From Mesodorylaimus sp. YZB2_4 (lineage: Eukaryota > Nematoda > Enoplea > Dorylaimida > Dorylaimidae): a stretch of 64,000 bases of DNA. Under the pieces are notes generated by a model that was not told the origin of the DNA, searched no databases, and saw only the letters and a list, made by a program, of their open reading frames with translations. The position numbers and the translations under genes are program-made. Below, piece after piece: positions 37,201-48,136 of the stretch (position 1 is its first letter; each line of letters starts with the position of its first letter). The stretch is from NCBI GenBank assembly GCA_030248295.1, contig JASANH010001166.1:109097-173096 (forward strand). Reading direction: 5' to 3'.

Positions 37201-40181
37201 TCCCCCGTCGACTGTGAGAACGACACTGCACTACACTACTGATAGTGTTATCAGCGATGATTCATGTTCCTATTCACTACCCACTTATGTGAGCCTGACC
37301 AAGAACACAGCCCTTTGCCGATTACTTTGCGGTCCCGAATATTACAAACTGTAAGAACATGCAGCACAATGACTGAGTTCCCCCAAAAACTTAAACACGA
37401 CACTTAGCTACAATAAATGGATATCTCAACGCTAGACCCTCATCGCATGCTGATCCCAATGAAAGAGTAGAATGAAATTTCATGTTTCATATATTGTATG
37501 AACTCAACCTCCCTCCACTATTTTCTTGGTGCAGGTCTCGTTTCCTTTGTTATTTTCCATGCTACCAAAAGCGGTCGCTCTTAAAATGCACAAGGCGAAC
37601 ACACTCATCACCTCCGCTCACCAAACACCAATTGAGCAAGAAGGCTAAGCCAGTTCGTTTATACCATCCATAAACACAGCAAACCTAGGCCCGGCCCAAA
37701 ACTAGATCAGCAGCTTCCTTACTCCAGCTAAAGCGAACAAAACAAAAGTAGGATACTTCAAAAAGTTCCTCACATTAAGGTTCGAGTAATTTTTACTGCA
37801 AGCAAAATCCAAACAGGTTGTTAGTGCATTCTTTCAAACATTTGTTTTTAGCCAGATAATATGTGTAAAACAGGCTATGGAATTGCAAGTGTTTTTCCCT
37901 GTAATCGTGTCTTTCAAGGGCAGCAGAGAAACGGTGGCAAATCAATCAGTAAGGTAGATGTTTCACCAGTCATTGACCACCTGCTGCTCTGATTGCGGAG
38001 TGCCACTAACGGTCAATCTCTGACTCATTGTCAGGGAGCCACCATCGTAGAAGCGAGGGTGGCGTGTTACCTATGTATGTGCGCCTATGATCGACACATC
38101 CTGGAGGACGTGCAGTGTTGAAGACTCGTAACCAGTACTCCCAAATTGCTGTCGAGTACATTCTAGCTATCATTTAACCGCCAGTACCAGCCACGATCAT
38201 CAATCCAGGGGTGCGCTGGTCGATCATTATCAAGCGCACGTACGAGCATCCGCCTATCCGGATCATCCCTCCTTCCATACCTCATCCACTCATCCGTCTC
38301 GCACGCACTGTACCCTACCTCACGCACACCTAGACCAATACTCGGACACTTTCCCTGCCCCTTCTATCTACAACATACAGCACACATCAGCAGCTGCCAC
38401 TGAAAAACAAGCGGCCCTAGCTGGTAAACAAGATGTTTCTGGCGAGCGGCCAGTTCTTTTTTCCATTCCCCTCTCATTTCTATGCAACCAAAAAATCGAT
38501 TCCCCATTCCCGTCCTCAAACACAGCACCCTTGACGGCTTTTCAAACATGTTCTCATAAAGCTATTGTCGAATACGCGAGGGAGAGATTGAAAGGAAAAA
38601 ACACAAGTCTCGAATAAACCAACAAGACTTACTCGTCACCGTCGGGGCACAGGCCAGTGTTCTCATCGTATTTGGAACAATAAAAATCGGCGCTATAATT
38701 GAACGTTCCATCTTTGCGTCGAATCGGTCGTCGACGGCGTTGATTAGCAAAATGCCAATAAAAACACGAATACGGTCGATGATTCGTGCATTGGTGTTGT
38801 TTGAATAATGGACACGGCTCGACGCGGAATTCTTTCAGATATCTAAAACAATCGATAAATTAGCAAGTGATGATCAAATCTAATTTTCCGCCAACTGCTT
38901 CTCAAAATTAGTGCAGGCCGAAATAGAAAAAGACTTTTTAATACCTATCGATTTTACACATTTTTGATCGATTATTATAACTCAATGAAATTAAATCACC
39001 TAATCGATAAACCTGATCAGCAATCGAAAAACGCGTGTCTGATCATCCTGAATAACAAATTTCACTGAGTGATCAGACATTAATCCGCGATCTAGCATTA
39101 TTCTAAATCCTCACAAAATCCATGCCATCCTCCTGCTGATAACTTATCACTGCCCTATCCCTGCCAAAGAACCTGTTATCACTCGCAATCACAAAAAATT
39201 GCAGTTTTATCAACTCGTTTTAAAGTTTTTTTACCATTGTTATTTTTACACCGATATTACTCGTGTCAGAAGGATATTCGGATATTTAGGATGGCACATT
39301 GTCAGAGTCAGGGTTCAAAAAAGGCGCGGAAAATGATTTTTACAAGTTTTCCACGGAAAAATCGATTTCTCCCTGCTGATTATGTCCACACTGCAACTGA
39401 TTTGCAGCATGATCACCCTTCCTTGATGGAACGATTTTGCAATTTGATGTGAATAACAGAAGACTTTTTGCAGAATGTATATCCTCAGAAAAGGCGGGTG
39501 ATTCAAAATTTGAAACCTCAAAATACAACCTTACACAGTTTTCCTCAATTTTGGTTTGAAAATTCCTATTCTCACTGACTTTTCCAGGTGTTCTAGCCTT
39601 GTGTAAACCGTGAAACCCTGCGCTAGACCCACTTTTTGATTTGCGACGTTTAGAATCTTCTAAATCTCAATTTTCGGCAATGAATTCAAAATTCTATGTT
39701 ACTTACGCATAATGCGATGGTTTCTCTTTCTGCGCTTGCAACATAGCTAAATCGCCGCCGGCCATTGACGCGTCCAAATCCAACAGGCCGCCATCGAGAC
39801 CACGTCCATCGTGTTGTTGCCTAATCAGTTGATCGTGCATATTCGATTTCGATTCTTGTAAATATTGATTTTGATGATCGCTAATACAATTTGCTTCACG
39901 TAAATGAGTAATTATGGAGGATATTGGTCGATTATCGATGACAACAGCACCCGCGCAAGAACCACCAGCCGTACTCGTGTTGGAGGATGAAATGGTTAGG
40001 CCATTTCCGGAAATACTACTAATAAGACCATTCGTCCTCGGCCTACTCTTTGTCGTACTCGTTCTTCCATTCAATCTGATCTCCCCTCCATCACCGACGC
40101 CGTCGTAAATTGGGACAAGGGCAGAGGTGGCGTCCGCAAGGCCACCATTCGATGCCGACGAATTCGCCGTTTTGAAATAAT
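28298..40181 (-). CDS. unk: Unkempt: CCCH zinc-finger RNA-binding protein
   Basis: RNA-binding translational regulator; family proteins act in the cytosol on mRNAs. Minus-strand exons: 40181-39707 (start uncertain), 38842-38633, 35002-34816, 34757-34679, 34060-33747, 33259-33175, 32691-32303, 31969-31814, 31200-30747, 30575-30445, 29563-29500, 29142-29033, 28898-28803, 28646-28500, 28444-28298. All phases agree; at least 1014 aa. KPSHYAYLKEFRVEPC opens the zinc-finger block. Six CCCH units follow, ending at HRPYSCFYWH, GDECPYLH, NGAHCAFAH, QGYACPYYH, GDGCPYCH and RGPFCAFAH. Further marks: KAPGFERE (exon 8), Ser/Gly-rich linkers, and a coiled-coil-like tail (exons 11-14). The last exon has MCARCGRH…CPVC, a RING lacking its central ligands. 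Exon 1 has no upstream ATG, so its 5' end is taken at a possible acceptor and a further 5' exon is expected. Confidence 0.92.
30050..30385. mobile_element. hAT MITE, 5'-truncated copy
   Basis: The sequence aligns along its length with the MITE at 11803-12203: shared blocks are CAGCAAATATAGA, AGTCACCAATTAGC, CTTACCCTTCTGGAAC and CATCTCCACAACATTCAATCC. It ends with an identical terminus, ATCGGGATCCCGAACGAACG then CTA. The left end is degraded, so no inverted repeat pair or target duplication can be shown. It lies in an Unkempt intron, 60 bp from the donor side of exon 30575-30445. Confidence 0.75.
33711..33737. repeat. Poly-C tract followed by (CA)n
   Basis: Ten C followed by about eight CA units, 10 bp beyond the donor of Unkempt exon 34060-33747. 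On the transcribed strand this is (TG)nG10 just inside the intron. Confidence 0.75.
35761..36030 (+). repeat. tRNA-derived SINE, family 1
   Basis: The head GGTCGTGGCCTAGCGGTCAA resembles a tRNA A box, and GGTTCGACTCC at 35829-35839 is a clean B box. A tract of about 15 C (35789-35803) sits between them. The body continues with GATTGCCAAATATG, TGCGCTGTATGGTG and GATGTTTCAGCCGCAGGTAC. The head and first body block recur at 57473, and the TTTCAGCC block recurs inverted at 6.3 kb. The head does not fold into a standard anticodon arm because of the C tract, so this is a SINE rather than a tRNA gene. It lies in an Unkempt intron. Confidence 0.7.
37015..37130 (+). repeat. SINE fragment (family 1 variant)
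   Basis: GGCGAGTGTTCGACTCGCG followed by TAATCATTTCGTG and CCGTTCACCCTC matches 60047-60110. The A-box half is lost. It lies in an Unkempt intron. Confidence 0.55.
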
Positions 40182-42430
40182 CTACTTCAACGAATAATAT
40201 AATCAAGGCGTAGATTTTTTTCACTTTGAAACTAGGTCCGATTCGATCCTTTTATTCTTCGTTCCTTTACTTATTCCGTTTTTCGTTCGTTCTAATATTC
40301 AAGGTTCCGCAACAAAATAATAGACGAGTTCTGGAAGAAGAAAAAAGTACGAGACATGAAAAAATTTCATAATTTTAACCGTCATTTGCGCGCATAGACC
40401 AATACAAAGAATAAAACCCGTAAAAATTTGCTCGGGGCAATGCCAAGCATTCATTTGTATATACTAGATCACGAATGACCGACAGACCAAAGTCAATGCG
40501 AACGAACGTGCGCCGCCGAAAATCACGATTCGGAAACAAAAGGAAAGACCTCATTTTAATCGGATTTTAATGATGATGATGGTTAAACATTTTGACAAGG
40601 ACCTTACCCCGCTTGGCCTTGTTTCAAGGCCGGTTGATTTTGGAAAATTAGTTTATGTTATACAAAAATTACAAAACGACTCGGCGGGAAATTCGGTTGA
40701 TGAATGACGGAAAAAAAGTTGGCGAACGCAACGATCGATTGAGTGAGTAAGGAAAACGAGTTTGAAATTGAGGAAAAGAAAAAATTCGAAAAATTAAATT
40801 ACCTACGCGAAAAACGTAACCAAAAGCGCGTGAAGCAAAATCATCGAAATGTAACTAATGAGGATTTATTTAATTGAGTGGAAAAAACGATAAGGAATCC
40901 GCGAATTTCTTGTCCACCGGTTCGTTTATAGTAAACACCAAAACATCACCGGAAAAAAGTAAGATCTTAAATTTTTAAACTATCCCAGAAACTTTTGAAC
41001 GAATTTTGGTTGAGGACTGGAACAAAAGGCAACTCTGGGCGACTCTGGGGAGAAGCGAATAAACAAAACTCTTCACCAACCCACAAAATAACAACTTCGA
41101 CAAATGCTGAGTACGCGCGCAATGACGACGCGAGCGGAGAGAAAAGTGCTCGCAACGACGTAACTTGAACGTAGCTTGGACAACGCGCGCGTTTCGAGCC
41201 CGTTCTTACTCACGTAGAAGCGTAAACATCCTCTCGCTCATTCCATATGCAGCTAGAAACTGTCTAAATATATGCAAAAAGCGATTTCTAACCAGCACAC
41301 TCATTCGTCTATCACAGACCGAGCTGTGTATGTAACGAACAGATAGAACACAAACAGCTTTCTACAAGCAAACTTTTCGAATGAAACGAACAAGAATACA
41401 GTTGAGTCAACTTTAAAAACAGGTACGAACCAAGCAGGCCTCCCTCGAAAAAAAGTAACACGACAACCGAAAATAAAAATACCAGATCAAAAATAGAGAC
41501 GTCGAAGCCGAGCGAAAACATTCGGCATGTGTACAACTTTGGGCGAAAAACTACGCAGTGAAAATGTAAAATAGAGATATTGAGCGAAGAAAACTAGCGA
41601 GCCCCAACGCCTTTCGTACACATCCAGGCGAAAGCTCGATGGGCGATGAGCCAACTGAGCGAGCAGCTGGCTGGCTAAAGTTGTTTTTGAAAACATGGCG
41701 GTCATAGCGCCTCGAAGCAGACAACTTTTTATGAAACGAGCACTTTACGACAAAATTAAAAGTCTTAGCGCGAATTTTGAAATGAGCGTTTTGATTCGAT
41801 TGATGAGGTTTGATAGGCCCGCATCGGGTGATATTGCCGTAATCCTAAAGTCACCCGCCGTGAAATAATAAGGAAGGAGGTTCACATGTTTGTCCGCGTA
41901 TGCCCTAATTGACAGCGCGCAGTACCATGATGCTAATCACGCGTAAGTCACCGTGCATAAAATATAGCAGAGAGAAAAGAACTTCTTTCTAACACAACCA
42001 CAACCCAACGAAAAACAGGAACTACAACCACCAAAAACAGAGACAACACAAAAAAAAAACCACCCCAAAGCCCCAAAAACCCAAAAAAATAAAAAAAACA
42101 AAAAAAAAACACAAAACTTAATCCAGATAATTATGACAGCAATAAGTAATATGCGAAAGTAAAACTTGGCTTTTACACGGGCCACTAAGACACCTGAGGC
42201 TTGCCTGTATGTACGAGTAGGAGCCTGACTACAGTCGACTCTGATTGAATATCGCATAAAATTTTTAAGTCCTGATGTGTTTCCTACACTGATTGTCATT
42301 AGTCATCGGATAATTGCATAGTACACCTCAGGCCCCATTACATCACATCACGTGAATGCACTTCGAACAATCGAACACAGTCTCCGCATAATCGCAAAGT
42401 GCAGAATTTTCGTTGACCCCTACAGTGTAG
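40182..42430. other. Unkempt 5' flank
   Basis: This should contain the missing Unkempt start exon, 5' UTR and promoter. The 40.7-41.75 kb part is rich in CGAACG-type words and lies where a first exon is expected. A minus-strand ATG frame from about 41705 is one possibility, but no donor with the required phase could be shown to lead into exon 40181. A/C-rich runs at 42.0-42.12 kb are low complexity. Confidence 0.35.
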
Positions 42431-42525
42431 TGTGACCAGTACACACAGCAATCATCGTCATCTAGTTCTTCGACCAGCTGATTACGATGGCGTCATTGAA
42501 AAAAAGATTTGCTTTATGACAAAAA

Positions 42526-43610
42526 TTGGGAAGGCCCATTTCGAGTTCTCAAAACGTGCTACAATCACGGCAGAAATCACTGGATGCAGGCATGATTTCG
42601 GGCAGTCAATCGACTCGCTCAACTCGAAAAAAAGTGAAAATCGTAGCAGGAGTGTTTTTCGATCTTCAGAAAGCGTTTGACAAGGTGCTGCGTAGTCTCT
42701 TGCTGCAACGGCTGTTTGTCGATCACAGAATTCCGTCAAAAATTGTGCGATGGATGGCATCTTATTTATCTGGTCGCTCACAGCGAGTGATCATTGATGG
42801 ATGCTCGTCAGATTCAATTCCCGTACAATCTGGGCCTTGTTTAACCAAAAGCTGCAAATTGACAAGTGACTAGTGACCAGTCTTGTCATGACAAGGCTCG
42901 CCGACTGTAAGCATAAATCCTCCGCCGGCGAGATATGCTGCTGAGTTGGCGACAAAGCCATATTCATATCTGTATTGTGCTGAAGGCGTTGTCCGATGTC
43001 CATTAAAATCTGTTGCACAGCGCCTCGACTAACGATTAGCCGAAAACGGGCAGTAAAGTCGTCGATTTCAAAATTGATTCTTGGAAGGTAAACTCTTTTT
43101 CTGCGAACAGGAACCATATTTTCCTCACCATCATCGCTTTCGCTACTACTTCTCATAATAATTGCGTTCATTTTTTGAAGAAAACAGATCGTGGTCAAAC
43201 GGTTTTACGACTATTTTATAACCTGTTTTCTTTGAGAATATACACACCCTCCACGTTCCCTCATAGGCCGTGTGTACATTCCCCAAGAAAACAGATAGTA
43301 CGCTCTGTCAAGGCTGATTGAGGGTTGTCAAAAACTTTTACTATTCTGACAAGTAACCTGCTTTTACTGACAAGTTGTGGAACCGATCACTTGTAAATCT
43401 CTGAAAATGCACTTGTCCGACAAGCTGCAATTGCTTGTCGTACAAGTGACAAGCTCGTCGATTTCAAAGTTCTGGTGGGACTCATTTACTTGTCAGACCA
43501 GCACTTGTCAAGCTTGTCAATGCCATGGTGGAACTGTACCCTGGTGTACTGCAAGGTAGTATCCCGGGACCTACCTTGTTCGACGCGTTTATCGATCCCT
43601 TGCTGCGTAT
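42526..43610 (+). pseudogene. LINE reverse transcriptase fragment split by an insertion
   Basis: Non-LTR reverse transcriptase motifs run from about 42600: VAGVFFDLQKAFDKV (the D of domain A), IPSKIVRWMASYLSGRSQRV and IPVQSG, ending at about 42834. The next motif, GVLQGSIPGPTLFDAFIDPL, resumes at about 43532. Removing the ~700 bp between restores the order expected of the family (…SG-V-QGS-GP-LF…). The frame before 42600 is weak and the RT stops after FIDPLL, so both ends are truncated. The catalytic YADD-type block is not present. Confidence 0.75.
42835..43531 (-). mobile_element. PIF/Harbinger-derived insertion
   Basis: A minus-strand frame from about 43198 encodes RRKRVYLPRINFE…FTARFRLIVSRGAVQQILMDI and NTDMNMALSPTQQ, which matches the N-terminal region of Harbinger (HARBI1-like) transposases. 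It breaks off after that point, before the catalytic DDE region. Both flanks carry many copies of ACTTGTC/GACAAGT in both orientations, like subterminal repeats. CTGG borders the insertion on both sides. Clear terminal inverted repeats were not seen. Confidence 0.6.
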
Positions 43611-44184
43611 TGTAATGGTCGTGAGGAAATGGAAGATAAAGATAACAGGCATGTGTGTGTTTGGGCGGATGGGCATTGATTGCTTAGCCTGTCTGTCCAC
43701 TTTTGTGTGTACAGTACACTGCGTTCCAAAATTAAGCTGTGCGCGCAGGACCATCTTCTTGTTTTATTGGCCGCCAATCGTAACCGTACTAGATGTGCAT
43801 GTGCGCGATAACTGCGTCGAAAGGGATTTCATTTCTCTTCCTGACGAACCCCTTTGACACGTTATCAGTGTTGATGGTCGCCAATTCTCTTTTTTTTCGC
43901 TAGCTAGTCAAAAATTTCGGTTTTCCGCATTTTGATCTTATCCATAAATGGATGAAATGGGTGACCAAATTGAAGATATACATAGTTTTATAAGCTGAAC
44001 TTTGCTGAAAGGCCCGCCAGTGATTGTTCCTGTATGTCAAGTCATGGATTCCTCTTGCTGGAAAATCGAAATGATCGATTATTGATCAGGAATGATTTTT
44101 CATCGATTTTTGTGATTTTTTGGCAAGTGGCAGATATAAGAGGTCATTTTTTCTTTGCTGCAGCAAAAAAAATCAGAAGCTCAA

Positions 44185-45200
44185 TCAATTCGTGTCACTG
44201 AAGAAAGCAAGAGAAATAAAATCCTTGTCGGGAATGGGTTATGCGTCTCGAAATATCGTCGTAAAAGTGATCACGTCGAAGAAGCAAGGTGATATCGATC
44301 CAAAGCAAGATCCATCGTTCCATCGATCCATCGATCCTGCTTCGTTACGTGTAGACCTGTCAAAGCGACACCGAGGAGGGCTGCCATACCCTCGGATCGC
44401 GCATTGTAAAGAGTAAAAGAAAACAATCGCTGAACAAGGTCAGAGTGGAAGTCAACGATTTTATGAATAAAATGCTCAGTACGCAAACAATGCCATGGCG
44501 ATTGGATTAAATAAGTCCATGCGCTCGTGCTCAGCGAAAAAATTTGGGCACATCGACTTCTCAGGGCTTAAAAGAAGAGCAAGGAGACGGATTATATCTG
44601 GAGCATAAAAGTTTGATCTGACGAAAGTCAGTTCGAATTTGTATCAGACCGCCTAAAGGGCTGTGTTCAACAATCTCACGAACGGTTCCGACCTGACTGT
44701 ATTCAGACGAGTGTGAATGACGGTTGTGACAGTCTAACGGGTTGGGGCTGCTTCAATTCAATCAGTGTTGGTGAACTTCATCCAATCCAAGGCAATAACA
44801 GTGCTGCGTTAGACACCGGAATGTTGATCGAAAATTCGATTCTATCAATCAATGTTGCATCTTAATGTCGAGTACCACTTCCAACAAGTCAATGTACCTT
44901 GTCACGCGGCAAAACCATGATGAAAGGGTAGGCTGATCAATAAATCGATGTTATCGATGATTCGCCCTCAAAATCCTTGCGCAGCTATCTGATTGGATAT
45001 TAATGTGATTTAAGTGATCGCAAACTTCAGATGAGAACATTAGCCAGTTCCGATTGGGTGTTGGAAGCGATAAAAAACGATTTTGACCTGATACTTGCAT
45101 TTATTTCTTGGAAACCTAGCTGCTAGGTGTTCCTATTTCATGGATGCCTTTTGTGAAGAATCAAGGTGGTGTCCCAAAATATTGCATGCGTGTACTAAAG
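44185..45200 (+). pseudogene. Degenerate Tc1-like transposase
   Basis: Read across several frames, the order fits a Tc1/mariner transposase: a helix-turn-helix start (KKAREIKSLSGMGYASRNIV, ~44200), a GCFNSISVGELHPIQGN block (~44745) matching the GC-S--GVG-LH-I-G motif, FQQVNVPCHAAK (~44885) matching FQQDNDPCHTAK, and a C-terminal KNQGGVPKYCM (~45155). Multiple stops and frameshifts make it dead. The second catalytic Asp (QQDNDP) reads Val. No terminal repeats were matched. Confidence 0.65.
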
Positions 45201-45667
45201 CACAGCAGAAAAGATGAACTTTGCCTGTGCAACGGTTACTAACGCTCGGTGTTGAGGTCATGCCTCATTACAGTGTTTTGAAATCTCGAAGCCGGAAATC
45301 TAAAAGCTGGTCTGTCTTGTCCTGTCAAGGCTATCCCATTATCAGTACTGGTGAGGCCGTGGCTCTGGCCAGGCCCTCTTATTGCTTTGCTCGGAAGGAA
45401 TCCTCTGGTGTTGGCTCTGTTCTTTACTGCGCCAAAGACTGTGGAAATGGTTGCCAGCTTGGGCATCTGAGGACAGCATGCATTCGACAAGCAACCACGC
45501 TAGTGCATTGCATCGAGCATTTGCAGCGGCATAAGCGCCTCAGGGGTGTCAGTAATGTGGGTCGCAGTGATCGATACTCTACTGCGATTCTGCCATTTCG
45601 CCAGGGCTGTAGAAGACCTTAGACAACCCGCCGTTCGCCAACGACGATTGCCCTAAAAATTGCCCCT
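45201..45667. other. Unidentified open stretch
   Basis: A plus-strand frame of 133 codons (45221-45622) is open, but it has no domain I recognise and no splice context. It lies between transposon remnants and may be transposon-derived. Confidence 0.3.
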
Positions 45668-46350
45668 GGAAGCCTTACAACGAGGCGCCTTCGCTGTAAA
45701 AAGATCGGGAATGTTTTTTGTTTTAGTCAATACGAAATGGACCAATAAATCGCATGTTTTCGATTCAGGTGAGAAATGGTGGATTCATCTTTTGCCCCAT
45801 TTACAAAGTAGTATTGAGACGTGTAGGTTCCTCCCTTAAAAACCTTTCTTGCACATCAACTTGCACGAAGCTGTCTCACGTTTTGACATACATGACCCTG
45901 AGCTTCTAATCTTGAAAAATAAGGTTCCAATTCAGCTTTTTTGTCCATGAAAGTTTGTAGTCTCTTGTGTTTTTGCTTTCCCCGCTACTTGCCGCCATGT
46001 TACAATCCGTCCTCCTCGTTTCCTTTTTGTTATTCTCCCTATACACCTGTTTTACAGAAAAGTGGGCATTTGCTGGCGATAAATCAAGTACTGCACTGTA
46101 GGTGAAGGTTGATGCATTCCATCGACACAATTCTAACCAAAAATAAATACTTATTGACGGGAATTCTGACTGCGAGAGAGCCTCTTGCTGCGGCATAGAG
46201 TGTAGCAAAGAGAGGCCAGGCTGGTGAGAATTGCTGCAGCGAGTTCCGTGACCGTCAGAAATGCCACCATGCATCTCTTCTGCCATTACTTCAACTTTAA
46301 CTTGCAATCTGAATGCGAAAGCAAAACTTTGTTGCGAATTTTTTGTGATA
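45668..46350 (+). repeat. Duplicated block, copy 1 (3' side of the UGT gene)
   Basis: It starts CTTACAACGAGGCGCCTTCGCT and shares, in order, GGTGGATTCATCTTTTGCC, GTTTTACAGAAAAGTGGGCA, GATGCATTCCATCG, GCGAGAGAGCCT and GCCACCATG with 51833-52460, and more weakly with 51285-51830. No coding function is evident. Confidence 0.7.
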
Positions 46351-46465
46351 CCTTTCCGTGGAAATTTTATCTCCTTGAATTCCCAGGCAACTCTTTGCTA
46401 GAATACCATAAAATACGCGGTACAAGGGCACTGACTGAGGTCGGTTTAATGGATTTTAGGGGCAG

Positions 46466-46816
46466 CATCGACCGATCTGACCCAAGACCTGGATTCCGAT
46501 CTCGATTTGATCTGGCCGATCCGCTTAAAAAAATAAAACATTGATGAGGATGTCAGACTTGGCAGTGCGTCCCCACCTACCTGCTCTGCTTTCTCTGTCA
46601 GACCACTCCAAACGACACAGGAGAGCTAACCAGCGCCAAAAGCAGGATTAAGTGCTGATTTGAGAGGAACACCAGGATTTTCTGAATATAGTACGCCAGA
46701 CTTCACCATTTTCCACCGGATGAGGCGCAAAAAGTTTTAGTTGCTGATTCAGCAGATCCAGCGGTCGGATCAGATCGGCAGATAGGTTTGGTCGGATCAG
46801 TGGATCGCTCGATGCT
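46466..46816. repeat. Small inverted-repeat element (possible MITE)
   Basis: AGCATCGACCGATC at the left faces GATCGCTCGATGCT at the right, with GATC/CCGATC-rich subterminal sequence on both sides. A target duplication was not found, so the exact ends and class are unsure. Confidence 0.4.
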
Positions 46817-47021
46817 GGTCAGGGAATAAGGAGTAAAAAGCTCGTGCTCTAGGACTCGAGTAAGTTGACTGGCGCACATATCTCTGAGATTGGACGCAGC
46901 CACAATTAGAAATGGGTGTCAGGTTGTTGCCCCAGTAGTTACTGTGTATGTGAAATTTTGAATCAATGGGTACAGTTTTCAGGTTTCATGACAGTTCTTA
47001 ACTTGTATTTCGTTATGCTAT

Positions 47022-47600
47022 GCTATTTACTCTCTGGCCAAACATTTCGCAATGCACTTGAACGGCAGCGGACATTTGAACAAAGAACGATAAACTTGAC
47101 TGCATGTCTAGAAATCACCTGACAAACATGACGTCATTACTAAAGGCATCGAAATGAACCCAGAGCAATATGACGGCATTTTGCCAGTTTTCTAATAATT
47201 CTTTAAAACAGAATATTCAAAACACTGCGCGTATGTGCTCCTGAATACACTGGAATTTCGAGAAAATGCTCATTGGCTAACCGCTCCCTAAAGCGCCTCC
47301 CTGAGTCCGAAGTGTGGATGAAGCGATTATTCGGATGGCAAGCATGACCATGGTAATATTTATGAAACTGAATAACTTTAACTGATTTCAGCGTGCCTCC
47401 AACGTAGAGAAATCGATTTCTGCCATAGCTTCTTCAAAGGCTTGCACCAGTCGTTCAGGATTGACAGGAAGCTTTTGCACGCTTTTGTGCGCATATTCTT
47501 GATAACTGAAATAAGTTTTCCTGAAAGCGCAGTCAATATCGCAGTGGCATACTGTGCAAGAAATATTACCTTTTCCCAACGGCCGGGCTGTGAACCCTGT
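47022..47600 (-). pseudogene. LINE 3' fragment, second copy
   Basis: On the minus strand this matches 21.78-22.25 kb through the end of the reverse transcriptase ORF and into the 3' UTR: VQKL/ILNDWCK, GAAGCTATGGCAGAA, TCTCTACGTTGGAGGCA, the in-frame TGA, then GTCAGGTGAT…CTAGACAT and CCAGAGAGTAAATA. It has additional frameshifts. Positions 47465-47580 also match 52495-52625. Confidence 0.7.
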
Positions 47601-47904
47601 GAATTTATAATCCTGAAAGAGTCAACTAGGTGATTCTTTGAAACATGGCATACTGTAAACGCTGAAAGCGACAAGAGGCAGGAAGCTGTGCTGGAAAAAC
47701 TTGACTTCAAGCCTTATTTTCAAATAGCAAAAAGTTGGTCGAGGAAAGCAAGGAGTAATGTCGCTATTTTTAGGGAAACCCTGAGTTTCTAGCACGCTGT
47801 TTTCGAGTTTTACAAGTCTAGTATTTTAAAATGGAAGCGGCTCTTGTTTTTGTGATGCTCGGCGAAATCTCGATTATGGTGTCTACTGAGAAACTTGAAT
47901 CGTC

Positions 47905-48020
47905 AGGCGATTAGTTTGCAAGGTTGGAGACCTTTTAAGATTCGCACAGCGCGCTTTTGCGGATTTTATAAGAGGTTCCTTATCCAACGGACTCCTCGTC
48001 ATCTTTTTCTGGCGACCTAC
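47905..48020 (+). repeat. Duplicated block, copy 1 (adjacent to UGT 3' end)
   Basis: GACCTTTTAAGATTCGCACA followed by GCGCGCTTTTGCGGAT and CTTATCCAA…GATTCCTC/GACTCCTC…GCGACCTACTGTA matches 53150-53265 in the same orientation. Confidence 0.7.
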
Positions 48021-48119
48021 TGTACTCAGCAAGCCAAAACAAGCTCCTTTTTTGGAAATCAGTTTCCAATCCAAAGTATTTTAAAGGCCCCCATTCAAAT
48101 TATGTTTTCTTTCAACACT

Positions 48120-48125
48120 TTTATT
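48120..48125 (-). promoter_or_regulatory. Polyadenylation signal of the UGT gene
   Basis: AATAAA on the minus strand begins 12 bp after the UGT stop codon. This supports the stop at 48137 as the true gene end with a very short 3' UTR. Confidence 0.6.
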
Positions 48126-48136
48126 CAAAACACTTC

